From Deltaproteobacteria bacterium (GTDB lineage Bacteria; Myxococcota; Myxococcia; SLRQ01): DNA of 22,159 bases. Positions 15,112 through 22,159 of this stretch are shown in pieces. The notes under the pieces were generated by a model, which did no database searches, was not told where the DNA came from, and saw nothing but the letters and a program-made list of their open reading frames with translations. The stretch spans positions 1 to 22,159 of the forward strand of contig SKWY01000395.1 in the NCBI GenBank assembly GCA_007128675.1, read 5' to 3'. Numbering within the stretch: position 1 is the stretch's first letter; each line of letters opens with the position of its first letter. A program made the translations under genes and the position numbers.

Positions 15112-16197
15112 GTGTTTGAGGGAGATCGTCCTCGAGGGGGCCCTGCCGGACCTTTTCCTCGAAAGGCCATGATCCTCGCGGCCGGGCTTGGGACGAGACT
15201 ACGTCCTCTGACCGAGTCGATCCCAAAGCCCGCCGTACCGATTTGTGGCATTCCTCCTTTGCGATGGAACCTTTCCCTGCTTGCCTCCGCGGGAGTGGAA
15301 GAGGTGGTCATCAACACCCATTGGCAATCACAGGCCATAGAGGCGGCAGTGGGAGACGCCTCCAGCCTTGGGCTCGAGGTCCACTTCAGTCACGAGCCAA
15401 AAATTCTCGGAACCGGGGGTGGACTCCGAAAGGCGGCCGGCTTCTTTCGTGACGAGACGTTCTACGTTGTCAATGGGAAGGTCTTGTTCGATGCCGACCT
15501 TCGGGGAGCGGCCTCATTCCATCGAGAGCGCTCGTCTATCGCGACAATGGTTCTGCGCCCCCAACCGGACCAGGCAGAGCGCAGCTCGGTCGAGATCGAC
15601 GATGAGGGGCTCATCCGTCGTCTTCGCGGCGAGGGAGAGACGCAGGCGAGCGCCTCGCTTACCCGCTGCTTGTTCACCGGCGTGCATGTCCTGGAGCCTC
15701 GAGCCCTTGAATATCTTCCAGACGGGGGGCCGGCTTGTATAATCGCCGATGGCTACATGGTCATGATGCGCTCCGGCGAGGTTCTTTCCGGTCATTTGCA
15801 GCCGGACGAATACTTCGCCGAACCCAGCACCCCAAGGCGTTACCTCATGGCCGCCTTGGACGTCATTGACGGCAGGGTCGGGCTCGAGCGTTTCCGGGCC
15901 GGTGGAGTGGACCCATTTGCGGGATGCCAGGAGATGACCAAGGGCGTCTTCGTGCATTCGACGGTGAAGGTCGACTCTTCGGCCATCCTGGAGCCGCCCT
16001 GCTGGATTGGCAAGGGGGCCGCCATCGAGCAAGGGGCAGTCGTCGGGCCAAGGGCTCTTGTCGAACAGGAAGCCACAATCGGCGAGGGCGCGAGGGTCAA
16101 GGATAGCGTTGTTTGGCCAAGATCACGAATCGAGGCAGGAGAGCTTGTCGAGGGGATTATCGCGGCCGGCGGCGATCGCGTGGATGCTCGCGACTGA
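15112..16197 (+). CDS. MurU-like sugar-1-phosphate nucleotidyltransferase with left-handed beta-helix
   Basis: The 361-residue protein starts with GTG preceded by GAGAGAGG about 7 nt upstream. Residues 19-245 form an NTP-transferase domain: LAAGLGTRLRPLTESIPKP is the nucleotide-binding signature, then VVINTHWQSQAIEAAVGD and LGTGGGLRKA. A left-handed beta-helix of hexapeptide-type turns (VHSTVKVDSSAILE...IGKGAAIEQGAVVG...ATIGEGARV) occupies about 280-345. MurU in Pseudomonas is about 223 residues and lacks this extension. Two metal-binding positions look altered: NGK (K123) where MurU and relatives have NGD, and AEPSTP (E237) where relatives have a DxGT motif. The pairing with the AmgK-type kinase suggests UDP-MurNAc synthesis, but catalysis is uncertain. 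Other sugar-1-phosphates are possible. Confidence 0.88.
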   Translation: MFEGDRPRGGPAGPFPRKAMILAAGLGTRLRPLTESIPKPAVPICGIPPLRWNLSLLASAGVEEVVINTHWQSQAIEAAVGDASSLGLEVHFSHEPKILGTGGGLRKAAGFFRDETFYVVNGKVLFDADLRGAASFHRERSSIATMVLRPQPDQAERSSVEIDDEGLIRRLRGEGETQASASLTRCLFTGVHVLEPRALEYLPDGGPACIIADGYMVMMRSGEVLSGHLQPDEYFAEPSTPRRYLMAALDVIDGRVGLERFRAGGVDPFAGCQEMTKGVFVHSTVKVDSSAILEPPCWIGKGAAIEQGAVVGPRALVEQEATIGEGARVKDSVVWPRSRIEAGELVEGIIAAGGDRVDARD

Positions 16198-16404
16198 CGG
16201 CCTTCTGTCTCGGATATCTTGCGAGAGTTCGCGCAGGGGGCAAGGCTCTCGAGCTGGCGCGGGCGACTCGTCGCGAGCGAATTGGCCGTGAAGGTGCTCC
16301 AAAGGGTGGCGGTGGTGCCGCAAGCAGACAGACCAGTTGATCGAAGCGGAACCGATGGTCAAGGAGCCAGGCGAATCTTGGAGGCGACAGTCGTCACGCC
16401 CTCG
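16198..16404. other. Convergent intergenic region
   Basis: The 207 nt between the convergent MurU-like and PP2C genes contain no recognised gene. A short GCGAC/GTCGC inverted repeat is present near 16260 but lacks a T-run. The open frames crossing this region in both strands look like composition artefacts. Confidence 0.4.
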
Positions 16405-17172
16405 TCAACGAGCGCTCAAGCGATTGATGACCACTGTGACGTTGTCGGTCCCGCCCGCGGCATTGGCGGCATCGATTAAACGCTTCGCGGCGGCGTCCAG
16501 GTCATCGAGGGAAGAGCGGACAATCTCGCTTATCTGATCGTCGGGCACCATTCCGGACAGGCCGTCGGAGCAGAGGATGTAGATGTCGCCTTCTCGTGGC
16601 TCTTCCTTGAGGACGTCGACATCGACGGCATCCTTCATGCCGAGCGCACGAACGATCACGTTCTTATGTGGAAAAGCCTCGATCTCTTCGGCCGAGAGCT
16701 TCTTCGCCTTGATGTAATCGTTCAGCAGGGAGTGGTCCTCGGTGACCTGCTCGAGCACATTCCCCCGAAGTCTGTACACGCGAGAGTCTCCAACATGACC
16801 GATGTAGGCCGAGTTACCGCGAAAGGCCATCGCCACGATTGTGGTCCCCATGCCCTTGAGCTTGGCATCGGCGGTGGCCGCTTCCACGATGCGCGCGTTG
16901 GCCAGTCTGATTGCCACGGACATCCGGTTTTCCTGATAACTCCTCGCACGGTCCATCTTGAAAGGCCAGGTGGCCTCCTCATCCCGCTCCGTCATACGGA
17001 AGAACTCGGCGATCTCGTCGACGGCTATCTTGCTCGCAATCTCTCCGGAGCTGTGCCCGCCCATACCGTCGGCCACGATGAACAGATTCGCCTCCGGAAC
17101 GAGGAGGAAGCAGTCCTCGTTGTGATTGCGCTTCATCCCCACATGGGTAAGACCGGCAAACTCGATGGGCAT
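16405..17172 (-). CDS. PP2C-family Ser/Thr protein phosphatase
   Basis: The 255-residue cytoplasmic phosphatase has all core PP2C motifs of the bacterial PrpC/Stp type: RNHNEDC (N17-D20), VADGMGGHSSGEIAS (metal ligand D35-G36), GTTIVAMAF, AYIGHVGDSRVYRLR, LCSDGLSGMV and DNVTVVI. The length is that of the usual stand-alone enzyme (about 240-255). It removes phosphate from Ser/Thr on proteins phosphorylated by Hanks-type kinases; FHA domains such as those in the 749-2899 protein read such marks. No kinase gene lies next to it. The start is ATG 17172 rather than a TTG at 17232; AAGGA lies only 2 nt before it. It sits 98 nt downstream of the DUF192 gene on the same strand. Confidence 0.95.
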   Translation of the reverse strand: MPIEFAGLTHVGMKRNHNEDCFLLVPEANLFIVADGMGGHSSGEIASKIAVDEIAEFFRMTERDEEATWPFKMDRARSYQENRMSVAIRLANARIVEAATADAKLKGMGTTIVAMAFRGNSAYIGHVGDSRVYRLRGNVLEQVTEDHSLLNDYIKAKKLSAEEIEAFPHKNVIVRALGMKDAVDVDVLKEEPREGDIYILCSDGLSGMVPDDQISEIVRSSLDDLDAAAKRLIDAANAAGGTDNVTVVINRLSAR

Positions 17173-17270
17173 TGTCCTTGCTTTCGACCTTTTCTCTAAT
17201 CCGGCCCGTGGTTCATGGGACGTTTCTCGCAACCAACTTCAATGACGCTAGCGCCAGGCGGCATGGAGGG

Positions 17271-17621
17271 TCAAGACTGGTGGACGAAGAGAATACGATC
17301 TCCGGGGCGAGTGCCCGTCTGCGAGAGCATTCCCGTTGGAAGCTCGATCACGCTCTTGGCCTTGGAATGCACGCGAGTGATCCGCCATGGAGGCAACGAC
17401 TCATAGGTTCGAATTACTTCGCCATTTCGGTCGATGAACAGCACGTCTATGGCAAAACGCATGAAGAAAGTGTGAATCGATGTACAGGGTTCTATTACGA
17501 GGCCACATCCCGGTTCCAGTCGATCGCGTCCAAGGAGCCCCTTCATTCGGTCGAAGGCTCGGGTCGCAAGGTCGGCCCGCTCGGCGATGATACTGTCTCG
17601 GGTCTCGTTTACCACTCGCAT
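17271..17621 (-). CDS. DUF192 family protein
   Basis: This small protein of 116 residues covers a whole DUF192 domain: ERADLATRAFDRMKGLLGRD at the front, then the family core IHTFFMRFAIDVLFIDRNGEVI and the end motif VIELPTGMLSQTGTRPGDRI. DUF192 members are small beta-rich proteins, often exported, of unresolved function. No signal peptide is visible here, unlike many homologues, so it may be cytoplasmic. The start is unclear: ATG 17621 is chosen, a TTG at 17642 is possible, and a GTG two codons later has AAGGA at a better distance (7 nt). It is divergent from trmL (43 nt between starts) and lies upstream of the PP2C gene. The family call is confident; the role is unknown. Confidence 0.92.
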   Translation of the reverse strand: MRVVNETRDSIIAERADLATRAFDRMKGLLGRDRLEPGCGLVIEPCTSIHTFFMRFAIDVLFIDRNGEVIRTYESLPPWRITRVHSKAKSVIELPTGMLSQTGTRPGDRILFVHQS

Positions 17622-17664
17622 TTCCTTGACTCTGTCGCCCAACCGGGCACTTACATACTAGCAG

Positions 17665-18147
17665 ATGCGCAATCTCACCGCCGGGGCGGCTAGGTTCGAG
17701 GTCGTCCTACATCGCCCCGAGATACCACCCAACACCGGCAGCGTAGCACGTCTTTGCGCATGCACCGGGAGCAGACTTCACCTGATAGCCCCCCTCGGCT
17801 TCTCGCTCGACGACTCCAAGCTGAAGAGAGCCGGGCTCGATTACTGGCCTCATGTATATGTGGCTACACATTCATCCCTCGAGGATCTGTTGCTCGAGAT
17901 GCCCGGTAGAGGAATCCATCTCTTCACGGGCAAGGCGGAAAGGACGATCTGGCAGACCCGCTTCAGCCCGGGGGATCTGCTCGTCTTTGGCTCGGAGTCA
18001 GTGGGTCTTCCCGATGAGGTGATAGAGGCTCATCGCGACAGTATCGTGGCGATCCCCATGCTCGAGGAGAGGCGAAGCCTCAACCTTGCCTCGGCGGTGG
18101 CGGTAGCCGTGTACGAGGGTTTGCGGCAGAACTCTTTTCGTGAGTAG
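17665..18147 (+). CDS. trmL: tRNA (cytidine(34)-2'-O)-methyltransferase TrmL
   Basis: The 160-residue SPOUT-family enzyme matches TrmL in length (about 157) and in its three motifs: PEIPPNTGSVARLC near the N-terminus, LLVFGSESVGLP in the middle, and the C-terminal knot IPM...RSLNLASAVAVAVYEGLRQ. The motif LKRAGLDYW also fits TrmL. TrmL methylates the ribose of wobble nucleotide 34 in tRNA-Leu isoacceptors as a homodimer. The ATG lacks a Shine-Dalgarno sequence. A CATACT hexamer ends 5 nt before it, so a leaderless message is possible. It is divergent from the DUF192 gene. Confidence 0.96.
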   Translation: MRNLTAGAARFEVVLHRPEIPPNTGSVARLCACTGSRLHLIAPLGFSLDDSKLKRAGLDYWPHVYVATHSSLEDLLLEMPGRGIHLFTGKAERTIWQTRFSPGDLLVFGSESVGLPDEVIEAHRDSIVAIPMLEERRSLNLASAVAVAVYEGLRQNSFRE

Positions 18148-18193
18148 GGGAATGTCCATGTAGGGAGGGAGTGATGGAAAACAGAGATAATCC

Positions 18194-18224
18194 TTGTTCT
18201 CCACCTTTCTTTCGGGTTTAGAAT
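18194..18224 (+). promoter_or_regulatory. Candidate promoter of the PATAN-J-TPR gene
   Basis: TTGTTC (18194-18199) and TAGAAT (18219-18224) are 19 nt apart, which is slightly long. This would start transcription near 18231, giving either an almost leaderless message for an ATG at 18234 or a 5' leader of about 110 nt for the ATG at 18345. Confidence 0.35.
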
Positions 18225-18344
18225 CAATCCCCAATGGTCGAAGCTTGCTTCGAGGGGGCGGGCAAGCTCGACCTTAGCCGTCGACGACTCTTCCTTGCCC
18301 CATTCCAATCGGAATCGACAACCTGGATGCGAGAAGGCATGACG

Positions 18345-20219
18345 ATGAATGCAGGGGCTCCCATCGAGGGCGTTATCCAAGGGCTCGCATTGCCGCGTGC
18401 TTTCGGAGGTCTTTGCCTATCTCGCGCCACGGGAGCACTAGTCTTGGAGCAAGGCTCCGAGTCGTCGAGGGTCTTCCTGGGAGATGGCAGGCCCACTGGA
18501 GCGGTTGCTCTGGACGATGCCCAGGCCTTGGGGACCTTCTTGGTGGAAAAGGGGGTACTAAGCGGGGAAGACCAGATGCGTTCTCTTGCCGAGATGGCTA
18601 GGACGAAGAGAACGCAGGCTCAAGTCTTGGTCGATCTCGGCCTTCTTACAAGTGATGCTCTCTCTGGTTTGCTGGTGGATTATCAGGTCAGGAACCTGGT
18701 GGGGCTTCTCGCTTGGCGCGAAGGGGCATATCGCTTCGAGGCTCGCTCCCAGCTTCCCTCATGGCTGCAAGAGCTCGAGGTAGACCCTTTCTTGGTGCTC
18801 CTTTCCCTTTTTCAGAGGCCCGAGGAGGTCCAAAGAGTGGGTGAGCTGCTCGTGGATCTTGGCGATGCTTCCCTGCGCTTTGTGCCGAATAAGGGGCTGC
18901 TGGCCAACCTCGATCTGGATAAGGATACGAGGGCATTTCTGCGTCTCTTCGATGCCCCGGTTGCCGCCGTGGATGTCATAGCAAGCTCTGGGCTAGAGAT
19001 GGAGCGAGCCGGGGCCATTCTCGCCGCCAGCTGGTGCCTGGGTTTGGTGGGGCCTACAGGGCCCTCGGGTGAAGCGGCCAGCGGCGCTCCCGATACCGAG
19101 GCTGCCTTGGATGGTCCCACGGAGGAGGGGTCATCTAGGAGCCAGGAGACTGGCGCGGGAGGCGAGGGTCGAAACGATGAGGCCTCCGGGTCACAGAAAG
19201 CCCCTCGTCGCTCCGACGACTCGAGCATGCGGGCCAGGAGGAGCAGGCTGCTTCGTCGTGCCTTCAAGAACATCCCGGGCGCCGATGTCTTGAAGTCGAG
19301 AGAGGGTGAGGGCCGAGAGCCTAGAACGCCTACAGGCGGCTCGGAAGGTCGCTCGACGCCGCGAGCCTCCGCGGGTTCGCGAGTGGAGAAGTCTGCCTCG
19401 AGCGCCTCATCGTCAGCTGAGAACAAGGCCGGTAAGCAGGGAGGTCCAGGAGGCTTCGCCCCTGGTGCTGATGGAGCCAAGGGGCTGGATCAAGAAGTGC
19501 GGGAGCTGGGGGAGGCCATTGGCGGCCAGGACTTCTATGAGCGCCTTGGTGTCGCCAAGACGGCCGCCGATTCCGATATCCGGACCGCCTATCTCTCCAA
19601 GGTCAAGCGCTTCCATCCGGATAGGACGCGGGCGCTAGGGCTCTCGTCGGAGTCGGCGGAATGCATGAAGAAGGTCTTCTCGGCCATCCAACAGGCATAC
19701 GAGGTTCTTGGTGACCCTCAGCGCCGACGGGAGTATGACGGTGTGGAGGCCAAGGACGAGCCCTTGAGCGAGCGTGACAAGGAGCGTGCTCTTGCAAAGG
19801 CCTTCATCGACTTCAAGAAGGGGGAAGGACTCTTCAAGAAGAGGGATTTTGCTCGGGCACTCGAGTACTTCGACGAGGCTTTGGCGGTGGATTCGAAAAA
19901 CGGCTTGTGGCTCACGATGCATGCATGGGCGCGGTACAACATCGGGCCTCGCGATAAGCTCAAGAACGAGGTCCGCTCCGTTTTGTCTCGTGCCACGCGG
20001 CTCGAGGGCGGGAAGGCTATGGCCAACTACTACCTGGGCATACTTTCTCGTGTGGACGGTAAGTTCGAGCTGGCCGAGAAGCATTTCGAGGCAGCCGTCG
20101 AGAGCGGCTGCAAGTTGCCGGAGGTATCGTCGGAGCTAAGAGAGGTGCGTCGCAAGCTTGGCAAGGACAAGCGAAGCCCTGGAAAGGGACTTTTCAAAAG
20201 GCTCTCGGGAAAGCGCTGA
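18345..20219 (+). CDS. PATAN (DUF4388) - J-domain - TPR protein
   Basis: The 624-residue cytoplasmic protein joins three parts. Residues about 8-220 are a PATAN/DUF4388-type region (VIQGLALPRAFGGLCLSRATGALVLEQG...VFLGDGRPTGAV, then an Ala/Leu-rich helical part). A low-complexity Ser/Ala/Gly/Pro-rich linker runs to about 390. A J-domain follows (DFYERLGVAKTAADSDIRTAY...KRFHPDRTRA, intact HPD at about 424-426, then IQQAYEVLGDPQRRREYDG). TPR-like helices end the protein (FARALEYFDEALAVDS and FELAEKHFEAAVESG). J-domains stimulate DnaK ATPase, so the protein may recruit Hsp70 to clients bound by TPR or PATAN regions; that is inference. The ATG at 18345 is preferred because GAGAAGG lies 7 nt before it and it fits the domain edge; ATG at 18234 would add 37 residues. 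Confidence 0.88.
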   Translation: MNAGAPIEGVIQGLALPRAFGGLCLSRATGALVLEQGSESSRVFLGDGRPTGAVALDDAQALGTFLVEKGVLSGEDQMRSLAEMARTKRTQAQVLVDLGLLTSDALSGLLVDYQVRNLVGLLAWREGAYRFEARSQLPSWLQELEVDPFLVLLSLFQRPEEVQRVGELLVDLGDASLRFVPNKGLLANLDLDKDTRAFLRLFDAPVAAVDVIASSGLEMERAGAILAASWCLGLVGPTGPSGEAASGAPDTEAALDGPTEEGSSRSQETGAGGEGRNDEASGSQKAPRRSDDSSMRARRSRLLRRAFKNIPGADVLKSREGEGREPRTPTGGSEGRSTPRASAGSRVEKSASSASSSAENKAGKQGGPGGFAPGADGAKGLDQEVRELGEAIGGQDFYERLGVAKTAADSDIRTAYLSKVKRFHPDRTRALGLSSESAECMKKVFSAIQQAYEVLGDPQRRREYDGVEAKDEPLSERDKERALAKAFIDFKKGEGLFKKRDFARALEYFDEALAVDSKNGLWLTMHAWARYNIGPRDKLKNEVRSVLSRATRLEGGKAMANYYLGILSRVDGKFELAEKHFEAAVESGCKLPEVSSELREVRRKLGKDKRSPGKGLFKRLSGKR

Positions 20220-20232
20220 AGACCACTTTCTT

Positions 20233-20595
20233 TCAGTGCTCGCTGATGCTGACGAAGGCGGCCAGGGCGCGGCGGTCCTGCTCGGATAGATCCAAGAACT
20301 CGATGCCCATGCCTGGGCCAAGGCCGCTATCATTGGCGCGGTTGACACGCACCACGCGACCACGTGCTCTTATGGTTCTCTTGGTGCCCGGTATCACGAA
20401 CTCTAGCTTCAGCTCTTCGCCGATCTCGAACAGGATCTCCGAGGACACAAAGGCTCCATTCTCGGACAGATCCTTCGAGTCGAGAATTATGTCTCCGAGC
20501 CCGGAGTCGTCTCCGAACCTCACCTCGGTTTGGACAGCCATGCGCCGGCTGCGTCTATGCTTTGGTCCAGTATTTTTTGATTGCCGCCGTGACAT
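20233..20595 (-). CDS. Single-domain PilZ protein (c-di-GMP receptor candidate)
   Basis: The 120-residue protein is essentially one PilZ domain after a short basic tail. The two c-di-GMP contact motifs are present: RRSRR (R14 to R18, RxxxR) and DLSENG (D42-G47, DxSxxG), with the closing strand GMGIEFLDLSE. Binding of c-di-GMP is therefore likely. Single-domain PilZ proteins in Myxococcota are linked to motility and polysaccharide output; no target is visible here. The gene is convergent with the PATAN-J-TPR gene (13 nt between stops) and divergent from the REC-PATAN gene. Its ATG has no Shine-Dalgarno sequence, and the promoter places the transcript start about 2 nt before the ATG. Confidence 0.94.
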   Translation of the reverse strand: MSRRQSKNTGPKHRRSRRMAVQTEVRFGDDSGLGDIILDSKDLSENGAFVSSEILFEIGEELKLEFVIPGTKRTIRARGRVVRVNRANDSGLGPGMGIEFLDLSEQDRRALAAFVSISEH

Positions 20596-20603
20596 CTAAA
20601 GCG

Positions 20604-20633
20604 AGTATCCAAGGTGTATGCCTCGCCGGTCAA
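20604..20633 (-). promoter_or_regulatory. Sigma70-type promoter of the PilZ gene
   Basis: On the minus strand TTGACC (20628-20633) and GATACT (20604-20609) are 18 nt apart, and the ATG follows 8 nt after the -10. Transcription would start near 20597, leaving about two leader bases. Confidence 0.5.
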
Positions 20634-20645
20634 GGTCAGCTTGAC
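20629..20645. promoter_or_regulatory. Inverted repeat holding both divergent -35 elements (possible operator)
   Basis: GTCAAG (20629-20634), five bases, then CTTGAC (20640-20645) form a perfect 6-bp inverted repeat. The left arm is part of the PilZ -35 (TTGACC on minus) and the right arm is part of the -35 for the REC-PATAN gene (TTGACA on plus). Confidence 0.45.
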
Positions 20646-20670
20646 AGTACGGCGTGCGGCGCGAGATCAT
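20641..20670 (+). promoter_or_regulatory. Sigma70-type promoter of the REC-PATAN gene
   Basis: A perfect TTGACA (20641-20646) and GATCAT (20665-20670) are 18 nt apart. Transcription would start near 20677, giving a leader of about 39 nt that carries AGGAG (20706-20710) five nt before the GTG at 20716. Confidence 0.5.
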
Positions 20671-20715
20671 CGACAGCTCGAGTTTCTATTTTTCAACTAC
20701 TTGTTAGGAGTCGCG

Positions 20716-22159
20716 GTGGCGAAGCAGCACCTTCTTCTGGTGGATGGGGACACCAAATCGCTTCGCATGATGGAGGTCAGTCTAAAGAAGGCTGGCTTCT
20801 CCATCACGACGGCGAGCGATGGGGCTGATGCATGGGAGAAAGTGGAGATCAGCCCTCCAGATCTCGTCATATCCGACACCAACATTCGCGGACTGGACGG
20901 CTTCTCTTTTTGTAAGCGATTGAAGGACGATCCTCGCCATGTGAGCATTCCGTTCATCTTCCTGACCGCGGAGAAGTCGATAGATGCAAAGGTCCGAGGC
21001 TTGGAACTCGGCGTCGAGGACTATCTGACGAAGCCAATCTATCTCAAGGAGATCATCACGAGAGTGAAGATACTTCTGGAGAAGAGAGAGCGAGAGAGGC
21101 TGGAGAGACGAGAGCAGAGAGGGGGGTTTTCGGGAAGCCTCGTCGACATGGGCGTCGTCGATCTCGTTCAGACGTTCGAGATGGGCCGAAAGACCGGGGC
21201 CTTGACCCTGACAATCGGCACGGGGATGGCAAGGGTCTGGTTCGAGACCGGACGGGTCATTGATGCAGAGCACTCTGGTCTTACCGGTGAAGGGGCCTTC
21301 TACCGTTTATTGAACTGGACGGAGGGCTCATTCAAGGTCGAGTTCGGCGAGATCGACAGGCCAAGGCGTATCGAGACATCGACGCAGGGACTGCTGATGG
21401 AGGGGATGCGGCGTGTGGACGAGTGGGGGCGCCTATGTGAGCAGCTACCGCCCGTCGATAGTTTTCTTTCGGTCGATCATGAGGTTCTCGTCGAGCACCT
21501 AAGCGAGATACCGGACGAGATCAACGGTTTGCTACGCCTCGCCGATGGAAGGCGCACGATCGAACAGGTCGCCTTCGATGCTCCTTTTGATGACCTCGAG
21601 GCCTTGGGCATAATCGCGAAGCTCTACTTCGAAGGCGTGGTTGTGGAGCGGGAGCCTCACGAGGACGAGTTTGATGGAGGCGAGCAGGCTCATCATGCCG
21701 CTCAGGATTCACAAGCCTTGCTCTCGAGCGAAGAGATCGGATCGGAAGGGTCTCCTTCGGCGTCTTTCGATTCAGACCCTGGCGATGAGCCCTCGATCGT
21801 TGCCGAGGAGCAAGCGGATCCTGCCGAGAGTCGGGATTTTCTCCATGCCCCCGGTCCGGTGGAGGATGAGGTCGGGGCTGAAGAGCAGGCTCGGCCTGGC
21901 TTTCACGGTGAGAGGGATTCGCGTGCAGAATCGTCGCCACGACCCAGTAGAGACCCAGGAATAGAAGGGGAGGATTTGCATTCTCCTCGAGTCGCCGATT
22001 GGTTTGCCGCTCCTGATGAGGACGAGGACGAGCCGGCGCCTTTGGAGCAAGATTTTATCGCAGGGGAGCACGAGGTCACGCCGGTCGAGCAAGAGGCCAC
22101 GCCGGTCGAGCACGAGGCCACGCCGGTCGAGCACGAGGCCACGCCGGTCGAGCACGAGG
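20716..22159 (+). CDS. Response regulator with PATAN domain and repeat-rich acidic tail (partial at window end)
   Basis: The gene is open at the window edge; 481 codons are visible. GTG 20716 is the start because AGGAG is five nt upstream and it leads directly into the receiver. The REC domain covers about 5-118: D10/D12, phospho-acceptor D54 (DLVISD), T84 (FLTAEK) and K106 (LTKP). A charged helix (KRERERLERREQ) links to a PATAN/DUF4388 domain at about 138-212 (GSLVDMGVVDLVQTFEMGRKTGALTL, then VWFETGRVIDAEHSG). A helical piece follows at about 255-312 (EINGLLRLADGRRTIEQVA...FEGVVVE). From about 312 on, the chain is acidic and low in complexity and ends in heptad-length repeats. Such proteins act in polarity and motility in Myxococcota (compare FrzS-like layouts); the function here is unknown, and the missing C-terminus may carry another domain. 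Confidence 0.92.
   Translation, partial: MAKQHLLLVDGDTKSLRMMEVSLKKAGFSITTASDGADAWEKVEISPPDLVISDTNIRGLDGFSFCKRLKDDPRHVSIPFIFLTAEKSIDAKVRGLELGVEDYLTKPIYLKEIITRVKILLEKRERERLERREQRGGFSGSLVDMGVVDLVQTFEMGRKTGALTLTIGTGMARVWFETGRVIDAEHSGLTGEGAFYRLLNWTEGSFKVEFGEIDRPRRIETSTQGLLMEGMRRVDEWGRLCEQLPPVDSFLSVDHEVLVEHLSEIPDEINGLLRLADGRRTIEQVAFDAPFDDLEALGIIAKLYFEGVVVEREPHEDEFDGGEQAHHAAQDSQALLSSEEIGSEGSPSASFDSDPGDEPSIVAEEQADPAESRDFLHAPGPVEDEVGAEEQARPGFHGERDSRAESSPRPSRDPGIEGEDLHSPRVADWFAAPDEDEDEPAPLEQDFIAGEHEVTPVEQEATPVEHEATPVEHEATPVEHE
22075..22158 (+). repeat. 21-bp tandem repeat coding for ATPVEHE units
   Basis: Four in-frame 21-bp units (22075-22095, 22096-22116, 22117-22137, 22138-22158) encode VTPVEQE followed by three ATPVEHE. 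The last three are identical in DNA, which suggests recent expansion. The array reaches the window edge and may continue. Confidence 0.9.

Noticed and set aside
22075..22158. CRISPR-like array
   Set aside because: The units are contiguous 21-bp repeats without spacers and are in frame with the REC-PATAN protein.

Overview
The window looks like chromosomal DNA of a moderately GC-rich Gram-negative bacterium, most likely a member of the Myxococcota or a related former deltaproteobacterial lineage. The inference rests on the combination of FHA-TPR proteins, two PATAN/DUF4388 proteins, a PilZ single-domain protein, a PP2C phosphatase, Cys-rich lipoproteins and an AmgK/MurU-type pair. No 16S gene or other taxonomic marker is present, so this is inference. 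No rRNA, tRNA, insertion sequence, phage gene or CRISPR array was seen. The density is about 19 protein genes in 22 kb, and no gene-free stretch exceeds 300 bases.

Layout. (1) 45-2899, minus strand: a double-FHA/TM/TPR protein followed 29 nt later by a REC-XRE regulator, probably one operon. (2) 3038-4513: a rhomboid protease with extra N- and C-terminal domains, divergent from the FHA gene. (3) 4762-6452, minus: a Cys-rich lipoprotein and a GNAT acetyltransferase. (4) 6531-8995: a divergent pair of an SPFH protein with two zinc ribbons and a membrane protein with two zinc ribbons, resembling the Bacillus YdjI/YdjG pair. (5) 8976-10676, minus: an M3-peptidase-like lipoprotein whose zinc motif is broken. 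It lies divergent from epmA (10814-11827). (6) 11849-13027, minus: an RlmI-type methyltransferase. (7) 13195-16197, plus: a single-TM hypothetical protein, an AmgK-type sugar kinase and a MurU-type nucleotidyltransferase fused to a left-handed beta-helix. (8) 16405-18147: a PP2C phosphatase and a DUF192 protein on minus, and trmL on plus. (9) 18345-22159: a PATAN-J-domain-TPR protein, a PilZ protein on minus, and a REC-PATAN regulator that runs off the window end.

Working together. The clearest functional units are the kinase/nucleotidyltransferase pair (peptidoglycan sugar recycling to UDP-MurNAc in known systems), the SPFH/zinc-ribbon pair (membrane stress in Bacillus), and a signalling set (FHA, PP2C, PilZ, REC-PATAN, PATAN-J) scattered through the window. 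The most unusual observations are two enzymes with altered catalytic residues: REMGH in place of HEXXH in the M3 lipoprotein, and NGK in place of NGD in the MurU-like protein. The PilZ/REC-PATAN intergenic region has -35 elements forming a perfect inverted repeat. Several genes have a -10 hexamer placed so that their mRNAs would be leaderless.
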